DNA of 32,688 bases from Stutzerimonas stutzeri TS44 (GTDB taxonomy: Bacteria > Pseudomonadota > Gammaproteobacteria > Pseudomonadales > Pseudomonadaceae), in NCBI GenBank assembly GCA_000263395.1, contig AJXE01000032.1, positions 1 to 32,688 on the forward strand, written 5' to 3'. Position 1 is the stretch's first letter. Each line of letters starts with the position of its first letter. Made by a program: the position numbers and the translations under genes. This document shows positions 9,658 through 17,912 of the stretch, piece by piece. The notes below the pieces were generated by a model that was not told the origin of the DNA, searched no databases, and worked only from the letters and a program-made list of their open reading frames with translations.

Positions 9658-9951
9658 TCACAGCGGATCGTTCATGCGCAGCAGCTCTTCGGGCAGGTGC
9701 TCGATGTACTCATCCTCGGCCGGCGGCATCTGCAGGTGGTAGCCCTGTTTCTCGAGATTGGCGAGTACCTTGCCGATATCCTCGCGCGCCAGCTGGCGCT
9801 CCGGCGTCAGCACCAGCTCGAAGGCGAGCTGCGGCGTACCGAATGCGGCGAGCAGCCCCTCGGGCACGCGCGTGAGTGCCTCGCGCTTGTCGACGTACAG
9901 GTACATCTCGTTCTTGCGCAGGCTTTTATAGATGGAGCAGATGCGTTTCAT
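9658..9951 (-). CDS. ycgL: YcgL domain protein
   Basis: 97-aa small cytoplasmic protein of the YcgL family (UPF0745). It starts [20 protein letters not shown] and includes [17 protein letters not shown], both characteristic of the family, whose molecular role is unknown. Its ATG overlaps the stop codon of rnd as ATGA (9948-9951) and no separate ribosome site is visible, so it is probably translated by coupling to RNase D. The constant pairing of ycgL with rnd in pseudomonads, as I recall it, hints at a link to RNA metabolism; that is inference. Confidence 0.92.
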   Translation of the reverse strand: MKRICSIYKSLRKNEMYLYVDKREALTRVPEGLLAAFGTPQLAFELVLTPERQLAREDIGKVLANLEKQGYHLQMPPAEDEYIEHLPEELLRMNDPL

Positions 9952-11075
9952 GATGGCGATTTTTCCAGTACGTCAAGCAATGCCTGCCCCATGCGTTCAC
10001 GACGCCAGCCGCGCAGCGACTCGGGGAGACTGTAGGGGCCGTCGGGATAGCCGCTTTTCAGCAGCGCCTCGAGGATTTTCTTGCGCAGCATGATCTCCGG
10101 CGTGATATCCAGCTCCTTCGCCGTGCGCTGGCCGACGGCGCGCAGCTTCTTCAGCACGGCCGACACTTCCAGCGGCAATGGCTCGGGCAGCGCCGCAGGC
10201 CAGTCCTGCGCGGGCAGCGCGGCGGCCTGGCGAATCAGTTCGAGCAGCGTCTCGCCGTCCTGGCGCACGGTGCGCGGGTGCATGTCATCGATGCGCGCCA
10301 GCGCCACCAGGTCCTTCGGCTGTGTGCGCGCCAGCGGCCACAGGCTCGCCTCGCGCAGGATGCGATTGCGCGGCTGGTTGCGCACGCGCGCCTGCCGCTC
10401 GCGCCAGGCCGCCAGTGCACGCAGCACGGCAAGCTGTTGCGGCCGCAGTCGCCAGGCCTGCTTGACCTCGCGATACGCTTCGTCCGGATCGGTTTCACGC
10501 TGCAGATTGGCGACCAGCTCGGCACCGTCCTCCATCACCCAGCGCCGCTTGTCGTCGCTGAGGCGCGGCAACAGTGCGGCGTACAGCTCGGCCAGATGTT
10601 GCACGTCCTGCGCCGCGTAGCGCACCTGCATCTCGCTCAGCGGGCGCTGCAGCCAGTCGGAGCGGGTTTCATCCTTCGGCAGATCGAGCCCCAGCACCGC
10701 CTGTACCAGGCGCGAATAGCCCATGGAAAAGCCGAGATTGAGGTAGCCGCCCGCCAGCTGCGTATCGAACAGCGGCGCCGGCAGTTGCCCGGTCAGGCGC
10801 GACAGCACTTCCAGATCCTCGCCGCAGGCATGCAGCACCTTGACCACGGCGCTGTCCTGCAACAGCCCGGCGAACGGCTGCCAGTCCTTCACCGCCAGCG
10901 GATCGATCAGATAGGCGCATCGCCCATCGCCGACCTGCACCAGGCCGGCGATCGGATAGAAGGTATCGACACGCATGAATTCGGTATCCAGCGCCACGAA
11001 GGGCAGCTGCCGCCACTCGGCGCACAGGCGGGCCAGATGCGCATCATCCAGGACCCATTGAGTTTCGATGGCCAC
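9948..11075 (-). CDS. rnd: Ribonuclease D
   Basis: 375-aa 3'-5' exoribonuclease that trims tRNA precursors. The DEDD nuclease motifs are visible: Exo [16 protein letters not shown] (Asp30, Glu32), Exo [15 protein letters not shown], and Exo [17 protein letters not shown] with the Tyr/Asp pair. An HRDC nucleic-acid-binding domain follows (about 210-290, [20 protein letters not shown]), then a C-terminal extension. The start is a GTG at 11075, chosen because AAGGAGG sits 5 nt upstream and the family length fits; the frame is open further upstream but reads into non-family sequence. It is the first gene of an rnd-ycgL unit, divergent from the sulfurtransferase gene 144 bp away. Confidence 0.95.
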   Translation of the reverse strand: MAIETQWVLDDAHLARLCAEWRQLPFVALDTEFMRVDTFYPIAGLVQVGDGRCAYLIDPLAVKDWQPFAGLLQDSAVVKVLHACGEDLEVLSRLTGQLPAPLFDTQLAGGYLNLGFSMGYSRLVQAVLGLDLPKDETRSDWLQRPLSEMQVRYAAQDVQHLAELYAALLPRLSDDKRRWVMEDGAELVANLQRETDPDEAYREVKQAWRLRPQQLAVLRALAAWRERQARVRNQPRNRILREASLWPLARTQPKDLVALARIDDMHPRTVRQDGETLLELIRQAAALPAQDWPAALPEPLPLEVSAVLKKLRAVGQRTAKELDITPEIMLRKKILEALLKSGYPDGPYSLPESLRGWRRERMGQALLDVLEKSPS

Positions 11076-11219
11076 ACGGCCCTCCTTGATTCGGCTGACG
11101 ACCGGCGCGCGGCCGAACGAGGCGCGCAGTATATATCGCGGCCGCCGCGCGCCGGAGGCATTCATCGGGCGCGCGCGGCCTGCTAGTGTGCAGCACTCAT
11201 CGCCGACCGGAGCCCGCCC

Positions 11220-12062
11220 ATGCCCCTTGCCCAACTCATCAGCGCGCAGCAACTGGCCGAACGCCTGCAGCAGCCGCGACTGCGCATCCTCGACTGCCGC
11301 TTCGCCCTGGAAGACCCGGCATACGGCCGGCGCAGCCATGCGCAGAGCCATATTCCGGGAGCGCAGTTCGCCGATCTGGAGCAGGACCTGTCCGGCCCGG
11401 TGATCAAGGGCGTGACCGGCCGCCATCCGCTGCCGGCCACCACGGAACTCGTCGCCCGCCTGCGCAGCTGGGGCATCGATGACGACAGCCAGATCGTGCT
11501 GTACGACGACGGCCCCGGCGCTTTTGCCGCACGCGCCTGGTGGCTGCTGGCCTGGCTCGGCAAGCGCGACGACGTGTTTGTGCTCGATGGCGGCTTCAAG
11601 GCGTGGAGTGCGGCCAACCTGCCACTCGACACACGGCCAGTCGTGACACGGAGCGGCAACTTTTCCGGTACGCCCGACGACGACCTGATCATCGAGGCGC
11701 AGCAGCTACTCGCCGAACTCACCACCCTCGACCAACCGCTGCTGGACGCCCGCGCCCTGCCTCGCTTTAACGGCGAAGTCGAGCCGATCGACCCGGTGGC
11801 CGGGCATATTCCGGGAGCGATCTGCGCACCGTTCACCGACAACCTCGCGGCCGACGGGCGCTTCCTCAGTCCGGCGCAATTGCGCGAACGCTTCGCCGAG
11901 CTGCTGCAAGGGCAGAGCGACGAAGTGATCGCCTACTGCGGTTCGGGCGTGACCGCCTGCCACAACCTGTTCGCACTGAGCCTGGCGGGTTACCCGCTGG
12001 GACGCCTGTATCCCGGCTCGTGGAGCGAATGGATCACCGACTCCGCTCGGCCGCTCGCCTGA
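11220..12062 (+). CDS. sseA: Sulfurtransferase, 3-mercaptopyruvate type (two rhodanese domains)
   Basis: 280-aa tandem-rhodanese protein. The N-terminal domain (about 1-135) is inactive, as usual, and the C-terminal domain (about 150-280) has the catalytic Cys240 in the loop CGSGVTAC. The CGSG(V/T)T loop is typical of 3-mercaptopyruvate sulfurtransferases, whereas thiosulfate rhodaneses usually have a basic loop of the CRKGVT kind, so mercaptopyruvate is the better guess for the donor. Other family marks are HIPGAQFADLEQDLSGP and GHIPGAICAPF. Products would be pyruvate and a thiol persulfide. A GGAG ribosome site precedes the ATG. The stop is 171 bp before fadL, with no terminator visible between. 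Confidence 0.88.
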   Translation: MPLAQLISAQQLAERLQQPRLRILDCRFALEDPAYGRRSHAQSHIPGAQFADLEQDLSGPVIKGVTGRHPLPATTELVARLRSWGIDDDSQIVLYDDGPGAFAARAWWLLAWLGKRDDVFVLDGGFKAWSAANLPLDTRPVVTRSGNFSGTPDDDLIIEAQQLLAELTTLDQPLLDARALPRFNGEVEPIDPVAGHIPGAICAPFTDNLAADGRFLSPAQLRERFAELLQGQSDEVIAYCGSGVTACHNLFALSLAGYPLGRLYPGSWSEWITDSARPLA

Positions 12063-12233
12063 CGGCGCGCCACCGGACCGACCAGTCAGATTCGGAATAT
12101 TCGGTGTTCACCCTCAATTTGGGCTTTTTCACGACCGATCGTCGTGTGATTTACGAAAAATTGCACTGTTTCATTTGCGGCTCCTCGAAAAAGATTGCTA
12201 GGTTCCGGCGCGTTTTTTCCGAGGAGTACAACA

Positions 12234-13523
12234 ATGAAAACAACATGGTTGAAGACCGCTCTAGCCCTGGCCGTCGGCGCAATGTCCGGCCACACAATGG
12301 CCGCCGGTTTTGCCCTGAACGAACAGAGCATCAGCGGCATGGGCACCTCCTACGCCGGCCGGTCGTCTTCGGCCGACGACGCCAGCACCCTGTTCGGCAA
12401 CCCGGCCGGCATGTCCCGCCTGACTCGCGAGGAAGTCAGCTTCGGAATGGCGGCGATTCACGCACAAACAGACATCAAAGATGCTTCTGCGGCCTCACGG
12501 CAGCTACCTCCAGCCGGCGCTCGCCTGCCGGTTGATGGCAGCAACGACGGCGATATGGTTCCGTTTACTGCTGTGCCAATGGGGTACTACGTCAACCCGA
12601 TCGACGACAAGTGGGCGCTGGGCGTCGGTGTCTATGTTCCTTTCGGCTTGATCTCTGACTACGAAAGCGGCTTTCAGGGCCGCTATCACGGTGACTACAG
12701 CGAAGTACGCGTGATCACCGTGCAGCCGACCGTGAGCTATCGATTCAATGACAAACTGTCGGTGGGCTTCGGTCCGACGTTGAATCGTATCGATGGCGAG
12801 CTGCAGAGCGCAGTATTTATGGGTGCCAGCGATGGGCGGGTCAAAGTCAAGGGCGACGATACCGCCGTCGGCTTCAATGCGGGGGTGCTCTATGAGTTCA
12901 CGCCGCATACGCGTATGGGCGTGACCTACCACTCCAAGGTCGAGTACACCCTCGAAGGCGACACCAGGATTACCGGCGTAGGTTTCGGCGCGGCGAACGG
13001 CAGCAAATACGACGCCTCGCTCGATCTGACCACTCCGGAATCGGTGGACGTCTCTCTTACCCACGAGTTGAACGACCGTTGGACGCTGTATGCGGGTGCC
13101 ATGTGGACACGCTGGAGTCGCTTCGAAGCAATCATCATTGAAAACGAAGGGGTTCCTGGCCCTCTGCAAGGTAGCCTGGCTCCCATTATCGAAAACCAGG
13201 AGTGGCACGACACCTGGTCCTACGCACTGGGCGCAGCCTTCAAGCTGAACCAGCAATGGACCCTGCGCAGCGGCCTGGCCTTCGATCAGAGCCCGACAAA
13301 TAATGTTGACCGCTCGCCGCGAATCCCCACTGGCGACCGTACCGCGGTGAGCTTGGGTCTGGCTTGGAACCCGACCGAAGATGTCACCGTCGATCTGGCC
13401 TACTCCTACCTATGGGAAGAGGATACGAAGATCCGCCACAACCATCCGTCCAAGGGCATCTACAACGCCACCTACGAGAACAGCGCCCACGGCTTCGGTG
13501 CCGCGTTGAGTTATCGCTTCTGA
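12234..13523 (+). CDS. Outer-membrane long-chain fatty acid transporter, OmpP1/FadL family
   Basis: 429-aa outer-membrane beta-barrel. The signal peptide (residues 1-23, ending HTMA) gives a mature N terminus AGFALNEQSISGMGTSYAG, the classical FadL hatch segment, followed by DASTLFGNPAGM, which matches the FadL/TodX pattern. Alternating hydrophobic strands run to the C-terminal FGAALSYRF, ending in Phe as outer-membrane proteins do. Relatives import long-chain fatty acids or hydrophobic aromatics by lateral diffusion. The ATG at 12234 has GAGGAG 7 nt upstream; a 13-codon extension is rejected. In the 171-bp leader region an interrupted palindrome ACGAC-N5-GTCGT at 12131-12145 could be a regulator site. 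It is monocistronic, with a strong terminator just after the stop. Confidence 0.93.
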   Translation: MKTTWLKTALALAVGAMSGHTMAAGFALNEQSISGMGTSYAGRSSSADDASTLFGNPAGMSRLTREEVSFGMAAIHAQTDIKDASAASRQLPPAGARLPVDGSNDGDMVPFTAVPMGYYVNPIDDKWALGVGVYVPFGLISDYESGFQGRYHGDYSEVRVITVQPTVSYRFNDKLSVGFGPTLNRIDGELQSAVFMGASDGRVKVKGDDTAVGFNAGVLYEFTPHTRMGVTYHSKVEYTLEGDTRITGVGFGAANGSKYDASLDLTTPESVDVSLTHELNDRWTLYAGAMWTRWSRFEAIIIENEGVPGPLQGSLAPIIENQEWHDTWSYALGAAFKLNQQWTLRSGLAFDQSPTNNVDRSPRIPTGDRTAVSLGLAWNPTEDVTVDLAYSYLWEEDTKIRHNHPSKGIYNATYENSAHGFGAALSYRF

Positions 13524-13531
13524 TGCAGGCA

Positions 13532-13561
13532 AAGCCCCGGTCCCGCCGGGGCTTGGTTTTT
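13532..13561 (+). terminator. Terminator of the fadL-like gene
   Basis: Perfect 9-bp stem AAGCCCCGG/CCGGGGCTT with a 5-nt loop, then GGTTTTT, 8 nt past the stop codon. The T run reaches into the stop codon of the convergent peroxidase gene at 13561, so the two converging genes share this terminator region. Confidence 0.88.
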
Positions 13562-14115
13562 CAGCGCTGCAACGCCTGCTCCACCGCCGCCAGCAGGCGC
13601 GGGTCATCCGGCTTCACCTTGCTGGGAAAGTACGCCACCACCTGGCCGTGGCGGTCCACGACGTACTTGTAGAAGTTCCAGCGCGGCGCCACCCCGGCCT
13701 GCGCGGCGAGCTCGCGGAACAGCGGCGTGGCATCGCTGCCGCGTACCGGCTGGGTCCGGGTCATGGCGAAGGTCACGCCGTAGTTCACGTAGCACACCTC
13801 GGCCGTCTCGCCTTCGTCATCGGATTCCTGGAAGAAGTCGTCCGACGGCACGCCCAGCACCTCCAACCCCTCGTCCCTGTAGCGCTGGTAGAGCGCTTCG
13901 AGCCCCTTGAACTGCGGCGTGAAACCGCAGTGGCTGGCCGTATTGACCACTACCAGCGCCTTGCCCTGGAACTGCTGGCAAAGATCGATGGTTTCCTTCG
14001 AGCGCAGCTTGGGCAGCTCATGCTGCAACAGCGCCGGGCATTCGCCAGCCAGCGCCGGCGCGGCGGGCAAGGCGAGCGCGAGCGCGAGCAGGGCGATCAG
14101 CGTGCGGGCGTTCAT
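13561..14115 (-). CDS. Secreted glutathione-peroxidase-family thiol peroxidase
   Basis: 184-aa protein of the glutathione peroxidase family with a signal peptide (residues 1-23, [18 protein letters not shown]), so it should act in the periplasm. The peroxidatic cysteine is Cys63 in [19 protein letters not shown], and the Trp/Asn of the tetrad are in [13 protein letters not shown] (Trp146, Asn147). The block that is normally FPCNQF reads VPSDDF (89-94), so the tetrad Gln appears replaced by Asp. Cys108 in [11 protein letters not shown] aligns, by eye, with the resolving cysteine of thioredoxin-dependent bacterial and plant enzymes, so reduction by a thioredoxin-like protein is likelier than by glutathione. 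GGAGG precedes the ATG. The lipoprotein gene ends 47 bp upstream on the same strand. Confidence 0.87.
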   Translation of the reverse strand: MNARTLIALLALALALPAAPALAGECPALLQHELPKLRSKETIDLCQQFQGKALVVVNTASHCGFTPQFKGLEALYQRYRDEGLEVLGVPSDDFFQESDDEGETAEVCYVNYGVTFAMTRTQPVRGSDATPLFRELAAQAGVAPRWNFYKYVVDRHGQVVAYFPSKVKPDDPRLLAAVEQALQR

Positions 14116-14162
14116 GGTGCAGCCTCCACAGAAGGAGTGTTCAAGGACTACGCCGAGCGCAG

Positions 14163-14588
14163 TCAGTGCTCGACCGGCAGGATGTCGAAACCGATGTCGT
14201 TGCCGCTGATCACCCGGAACTCACTGACCTGCCCCGGTACGATCTGCGTCAGCTTCTCGCGGCGCAGCTTGAGCATGCCGCACAGGCTGTCATCCAGCGG
14301 GTCGGTGCCGATGCTGACAATGCGCGCGCCGGCCGGCACCTGGAAGCGCACCACTTCGCCGACATGAATCCGCGCCGCCAGCTGGCGGTCGATCAGCACG
14401 GCGATGTAGCAGCCGCCGCCACGCAGGCCGTAATCGCGCGTCACCCGCACCTCGCCGGCATTTTCCAGCGGCTGCTGATAAGCCAGCACGCGCTCGGCAG
14501 GCACCGGCCGGAGCTCGTCGGGATCGGCTTGCCAGGAGGAGCAACTGGCCAGCGCCAGCAGGGATGACAGGAGCAGCAGCACGCGCAT
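14163..14588 (-). CDS. Small lipoprotein of unknown function
   Basis: 141-aa predicted lipoprotein. The signal sequence [16 protein letters not shown] ends in a good lipobox (LALASC, Cys16 lipidated). Mature residue +2 is Ser, consistent with outer-membrane sorting by the E. coli rule. The rest is a beta-rich domain (about 45-140) containing [19 protein letters not shown] and [13 protein letters not shown], which loosely resembles DUF2846-type small domains; I would not rely on that. Cys60 and Cys103 could form a disulfide. The ATG at 14588 is selected because it puts the lipoprotein signal at the N terminus. It is upstream of the peroxidase gene in the same direction and could be cotranscribed. 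Confidence 0.72.
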   Translation of the reverse strand: MRVLLLLSSLLALASCSSWQADPDELRPVPAERVLAYQQPLENAGEVRVTRDYGLRGGGCYIAVLIDRQLAARIHVGEVVRFQVPAGARIVSIGTDPLDDSLCGMLKLRREKLTQIVPGQVSEFRVISGNDIGFDILPVEH

Positions 14589-14698
14589 GGGAGGCTTCCG
14601 GTAGTTCACCAAGCGCCAAGCGTAGGCCATGCGCGGCGCGCGCGCCGTATCGCGTGGCGAGTTTGCGACCCGCGCCGGCTACGCTACCGCGGCGATGA

Positions 14699-14878
14699 TC
14701 AACTCGGTTTGCCTGAACCGTCGATGCCGAGGATATCGGGATCATCCGGCAGCACTTCCGGCTCGCGGTCGTCCTCGGGTTTGTGTTCCGGCTTCTCGTC
14801 GAAATCCGGGTCTTCGCTGGCGCGCTTCTGGCCGGCATCGGTCATCGTGACATCGGGTTCTTCGTCTTCTGGCTGCAT
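14699..14878 (-). CDS. Small acidic protein of unknown function
   Basis: 59-aa hydrophilic, strongly acidic protein (MQPEDEEPDVTMTDAG at the start, then many Asp/Glu/Pro/Lys), probably intrinsically disordered, with no cysteine, signal peptide or membrane segment. Support for a real gene is a GAGG ribosome site 6 nt before the ATG at 14878 and a compact frame between two better genes. Low-complexity acidic composition can arise by chance in GC-rich DNA, so confidence is moderate. It is divergent from the acidic protein gene at 15048. Confidence 0.5.
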   Translation of the reverse strand: MQPEDEEPDVTMTDAGQKRASEDPDFDEKPEHKPEDDREPEVLPDDPDILGIDGSGKPS

Positions 14879-15047
14879 GGCTGCCTCGCGTACCGTGGTG
14901 GAGACTGATACCGATTGGAGGCAGCAAACCTCGTGGCGTTCGCCGCCACGCGCGCCGCTGGTCCGCAAGTGCATGCGCGTCTAGCGATTGCACCGCCCGG
15001 ACGGCTCCACCACACTGGCCACTCACCCCACCGCAGTCGGAGATTCC

Positions 15048-15446
15048 ATGCAGACACTCACCCCACAATCCCGCGCGGCCATTCTCGAAAACCCGGACGC
15101 CCTGGAATGCACCCTCTACCGCCCCGACGAATATGACGAGGAAGCGGAAGAGCAGGACCTCGGCGACGCACGCATCGTCATCAGCGGGCCGTTCCTGGCA
15201 CCCGCCGAATGGGATGCCAAGGACCGTGACGACTACTTCGACGGTACCGCGCCAGAGGCCTTCGTCACCGCGCGCATCGCCTGCGAAGCCGCACCCGACT
15301 CCGGCGCCTACTTCACCGCCGTACCCGGCGACTATGCCGCCGTCATCGAGCAGCCGGGCAAGGTCTCGATGTTCTACGTCTGGGACTGCCTGAGCGACGC
15401 CGAAGGCCAGTACGTACTGATCCGCGAGGAAGAAGACCAGCTCTGA
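15048..15446 (+). CDS. Acidic cytoplasmic protein of unknown function
   Basis: 132-aa protein with no signal peptide or membrane segment. The N-terminal 45 residues contain a very acidic patch (DEYDEEAEEQDLGDAR), followed by what looks like a folded alpha/beta domain (about 45-132: ARIVISGPFLAPAEWDAKD, YFTAVPGDYAAVIEQPGKV, FYVWDCLSDAEGQYVLI). I do not recognise the family. Codon use is typical of the neighbours. The ATG at 15048 is chosen because GGAG lies 7 nt upstream; a 20-codon extension has no such site. Its stop is directly followed by the REPIN array region. Confidence 0.72.
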   Translation: MQTLTPQSRAAILENPDALECTLYRPDEYDEEAEEQDLGDARIVISGPFLAPAEWDAKDRDDYFDGTAPEAFVTARIACEAAPDSGAYFTAVPGDYAAVIEQPGKVSMFYVWDCLSDAEGQYVLIREEEDQL

Positions 15447-15484
15447 TCGCACCGCCTCCATCGCCCGGCATTGCGGTGGATGTA

Positions 15485-15520
15485 CCCCCCCTACGGCGCC
15501 ACAACGGGCCGTAGGGGGGG
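15485..15520. repeat. Inverted repeat at the edge of the REPIN array
   Basis: 13-bp perfect arms, CCCCCCCTACGGC at 15485-15497 and GCCGTAGGGGGGG at 15508-15520, with a 10-nt loop. The right arm overlaps the first REP half of the array (GTAGGG at 15511). It may be a decayed or partial REP in opposite orientation, or a terminator hairpin for the gene ending at 15446; no T run follows. Confidence 0.7.
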
Positions 15521-15894
15521 CTTCAGCCCACCCAGGCATCGCAACGCCAACGGCGGGCTGAAGCCCGCCCTACAAACACTGGTGCGTGAACCTCCATAAA
15601 CCAGGGACCACCCCCGCGTAGGGTGGGCTTCAGCCCACCCAGGCATCGCGCGCCAACGGCGGGCTGAAGCCCGCCCTACAAACGCTGGTGCGTGAACTTC
15701 CATAAACCAGGGGCCTGCACCCCGCGTAGGGTGGGCTTCAGCCCACCCAGGCATCGCACGCCAGCGGCGGGCTGAAGCCCGCCCTACAAACACTGGTGCG
15801 TGAACCTCCATAAACCAGGGACCACCCCCGCGTAGGGTGGGCTTCAGCCCACCCAGGCATCGCAACGCCAGCGGCGGGCTGAAGCCCGCCCTAC
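15511..15894. repeat. Tandem array of four REPINs
   Basis: Four REP doublets in inverted arrangement at 15511-15573, 15618-15679, 15726-15787 and 15832-15894 (62-63 bp each). Each unit has a left REP (GTAGGGTGGGCTTCAGCCCA and on), a short GC-rich core (CCAGGCATCGC...GCCA), and a right REP in inverse orientation (GGCGGGCTGAAGCCCGCC then CTAC), so each REP forms its own hairpin and the pair forms a longer one. The units recur every 106-108 bp. The three spacers (44, 46 and 44 bp) are near copies of each other; the first and third look identical. REPINs in pseudomonads are mobilised by RAYT transposases encoded elsewhere; none is in this window. Confidence 0.93.
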
Positions 15895-15989
15895 GACCGG
15901 CACACCACAATCTGCTATCCGTACCGACCGCATATCCCTGCTTCACTGTCTATTGCATACCTGCCCCACCATCGACGACGAGGAAGCCC

Positions 15990-17255
15990 ATGCGTTTGTT
16001 GATCAACGCCTGGCAATCGCCGGTTTCGCGAATGAAACTGGTTGCCGGCCTTCTGCTGCTGTTGGCCGCCCTGCTCTATGTCGCCGCGACCCGTTTCCAG
16101 GCTGTTCATCCGGCCTGGGGCTATGTCGCCTCGTTCGCCGAGGCGGCGATGGTCGGCGCGATCGCCGACTGGTTTGCCGTCACCGCGCTGTTTCGCCACC
16201 CGCTCGGCCTGCCGATTCCACACACGGCGATCATTCCGCGCAGCAAGACGCGCATCGGGCAGAGCCTGTCGGGCTTCATCACCACGCATTTTCTCGCCAC
16301 ACCGCTGGTGCTGGCCAAGCTGCAGGAACTGGACCTCGCCACGCGCCTGGCCGGCTGGTTGCGCCACCCGACCAATGCCGCAGCGGTCGGTCGCCAGCTC
16401 ACCGGCATCGCGCATTTCGGTCTTGCCGCACTGCATGACGAGCGCGTGCGCGCCTTCGTCGAGGCCAAGGTCATTGGTCGCGTTCGCAAGTTCGACCTCG
16501 CCCCACCGCTGGCCCAGGCGCTGCGCGTGCTGACCGGCCAGGGCCGGCATCAGGCGATGCTCGACGAGCTGCTGCTGCGTCTGGACTCGATCATGCAGGA
16601 CGAGGAAACCCGCGCGCTGGTGGCCGACGCCATCAGCCGGGAGATCCGCACGCTGCGCTATCTGGGCCTGAGCCGGCCGGTCAGCGGCTGGTCGGCCAAC
16701 AAGTTCGTCGACGGCCTGTCCGCGCTGATCGCCGAGATCGCCGCCGACCCGGAACATCTGATCCGCCAGCGCTTCGACGAGCACGTCGGCGAGTACATCG
16801 AGCGCCTGGAACAGGATCCGGATTACGCGCTGGAAGTCGAACGCATCCTCGCGCAGTTGCTGGACCACCCGGCCACCAGCGCCTATTTCCGCGACATCTG
16901 GACAGAGCTGACCGGCTGGCTGGAAAACGACCTGGCCAGCGCCGACTCGCGCATCGGCCGACGCATCGTCGCGCTGTGCCGCGGACTGGGCGACGGTCTG
17001 GCGGCCGACCAGGCGATGCGCAACTGGATCAACGAACAACTGCTGGCCGCCGCACCCGGCCTGCTGGAACGCTATCGCGGGCAGATCGGCGCCTATATAG
17101 CCGAGCGCGTGGAGAACTGGGAAAGCCGCGAGCTGGTCGAGCAGTTGGAGCAGAGCGTCGGCAAGGACCTGCAGTACATCCGCATCAACGGCACGCTGGT
17201 CGGCGGGCTGGTCGGCCTGGTGCTACATGCGCTGACGCAGCTCGTCACCGGTTGA
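15990..17255 (+). CDS. DUF445-family inner-membrane protein (YjiN-like)
   Basis: 421-aa membrane protein of the DUF445 family, whose function is unknown. A first transmembrane helix (about 17-34, VAGLLLLLAALLYVAATRF) is followed by the family hallmark EAAMVGAIADWFAVTALFRHPLGLPIPHTAIIP (about 48-80). A long helical, charged cytoplasmic or periplasmic part follows, with several helices carrying LDELLLRLDSIM and similar segments, and a second hydrophobic segment sits at the very C terminus (VGGLVGLVLHALTQLV). The ATG at 15990 has GAGGAAG upstream and matches the family N terminus; the longer in-frame read enters the REPIN array and is artefactual. It converges on the ABC ATPase gene with only 3 bp between stop codons. 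Confidence 0.88.
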   Translation: MRLLINAWQSPVSRMKLVAGLLLLLAALLYVAATRFQAVHPAWGYVASFAEAAMVGAIADWFAVTALFRHPLGLPIPHTAIIPRSKTRIGQSLSGFITTHFLATPLVLAKLQELDLATRLAGWLRHPTNAAAVGRQLTGIAHFGLAALHDERVRAFVEAKVIGRVRKFDLAPPLAQALRVLTGQGRHQAMLDELLLRLDSIMQDEETRALVADAISREIRTLRYLGLSRPVSGWSANKFVDGLSALIAEIAADPEHLIRQRFDEHVGEYIERLEQDPDYALEVERILAQLLDHPATSAYFRDIWTELTGWLENDLASADSRIGRRIVALCRGLGDGLAADQAMRNWINEQLLAAAPGLLERYRGQIGAYIAERVENWESRELVEQLEQSVGKDLQYIRINGTLVGGLVGLVLHALTQLVTG

Positions 17256-17258
17256 CGC

Positions 17259-17912
17259 TCAGGCGCTGCGCAGCCGCGCACTGATCTGGCTGGCGCTGGT
17301 TGCACCGGCGAGACGCTCGTCGCAGCGCAGCGTCGCCGGCGTACCGCTCAGGTACCACAGGCGGTTGGCCAGCTCATCCGCATCGCGCGGATCGTGGGTC
17401 ACGCAGATCATCGCCATGTCGGGATGCTGATCCAGCAGACGCGTGATCAGCCGGCGCAGCTCGCCGGCGCGCTCGGCGTCCAGCGAGGCGAAGGGTTCGT
17501 CGAGCAGCAGCAGGTCGGGTTTGATCGCCAGGCAACGCGCCAGCGCCGCACGGCGCGCCATGCCCAGCGACAGCTGCTCCGGCAGGCAATCGCCAGCGCC
17601 GGCAAGCCCCACCTCGGCCAGCAGCCGCTCGCTGTCCGCGGCGTTGGCACCAACCAGGGCGAGGTTCTGCCGCACCGTGCGCCAGGGCAGCAGGCGATGT
17701 TCCTGGAACAGATAGCCGACGCGCAGCCCCGCACGGCGCTGGATCTGCGAGCTGAGTTGCGGATCGAGACCGGCAATGGCGTTGAGCAGCGTGGTCTTGC
17801 CGACACCGGACGGGCCGAGCAGGCAGATGCGCTCGCCGGCGCGCACCTGCGCGTCAATCTTGCCGAGCACCGGATGGCCGACGCCGGGGCCGTCCAGGCG
17901 CAGTTCAAGCAT
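17259..17912 (-). CDS. ABC transporter ATP-binding protein (NitT/TauT/SsuB type)
   Basis: 217-aa ATPase of a small-molecule importer. Walker A GPSGVGKTT (33-41), Q-loop FQEHRLLPW (Gln70), signature motif LSLGMARR (114-121), Walker B LLLLDEP (134-140) and switch His173 in VTHDPRDADE are all present. The signature is LSLGM instead of the usual LSGGM or LSGGQ, a change from Gly to Leu at the third position. The FQ-x-LLPW motif and size are typical of the nitrate/taurine/sulfonate ATPases. It overlaps the permease gene by 8 nt (17905-17912), so it is the last gene of a three-gene operon. The substrate is not predictable from this subunit. Confidence 0.9.
   Translation of the reverse strand: MLELRLDGPGVGHPVLGKIDAQVRAGERICLLGPSGVGKTTLLNAIAGLDPQLSSQIQRRAGLRVGYLFQEHRLLPWRTVRQNLALVGANAADSERLLAEVGLAGAGDCLPEQLSLGMARRAALARCLAIKPDLLLLDEPFASLDAERAGELRRLITRLLDQHPDMAMICVTHDPRDADELANRLWYLSGTPATLRCDERLAGATSASQISARLRSA

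Noticed and set aside
14742..15539. 265-aa minus-strand frame opposite the acidic genes
   Set aside because: Starts inside the repeat array and lies antisense to the better-supported 15048-15446 gene; it is a by-product of high GC content.
15511..15894. CRISPR array resemblance (repeats with spacers of regular length)
   Set aside because: The spacers are copies of each other, whereas CRISPR spacers are unique; the repeats are 62-bp palindromic doublets and no cas gene is near.
15491..15946. 151-aa open frame on the minus strand through the REPIN array
   Set aside because: It simply reads the repeated DNA (recurring GFSPPLALRCLGGLKP in shifting frames), has no ribosome site, and the 107-bp period is not a multiple of 3.
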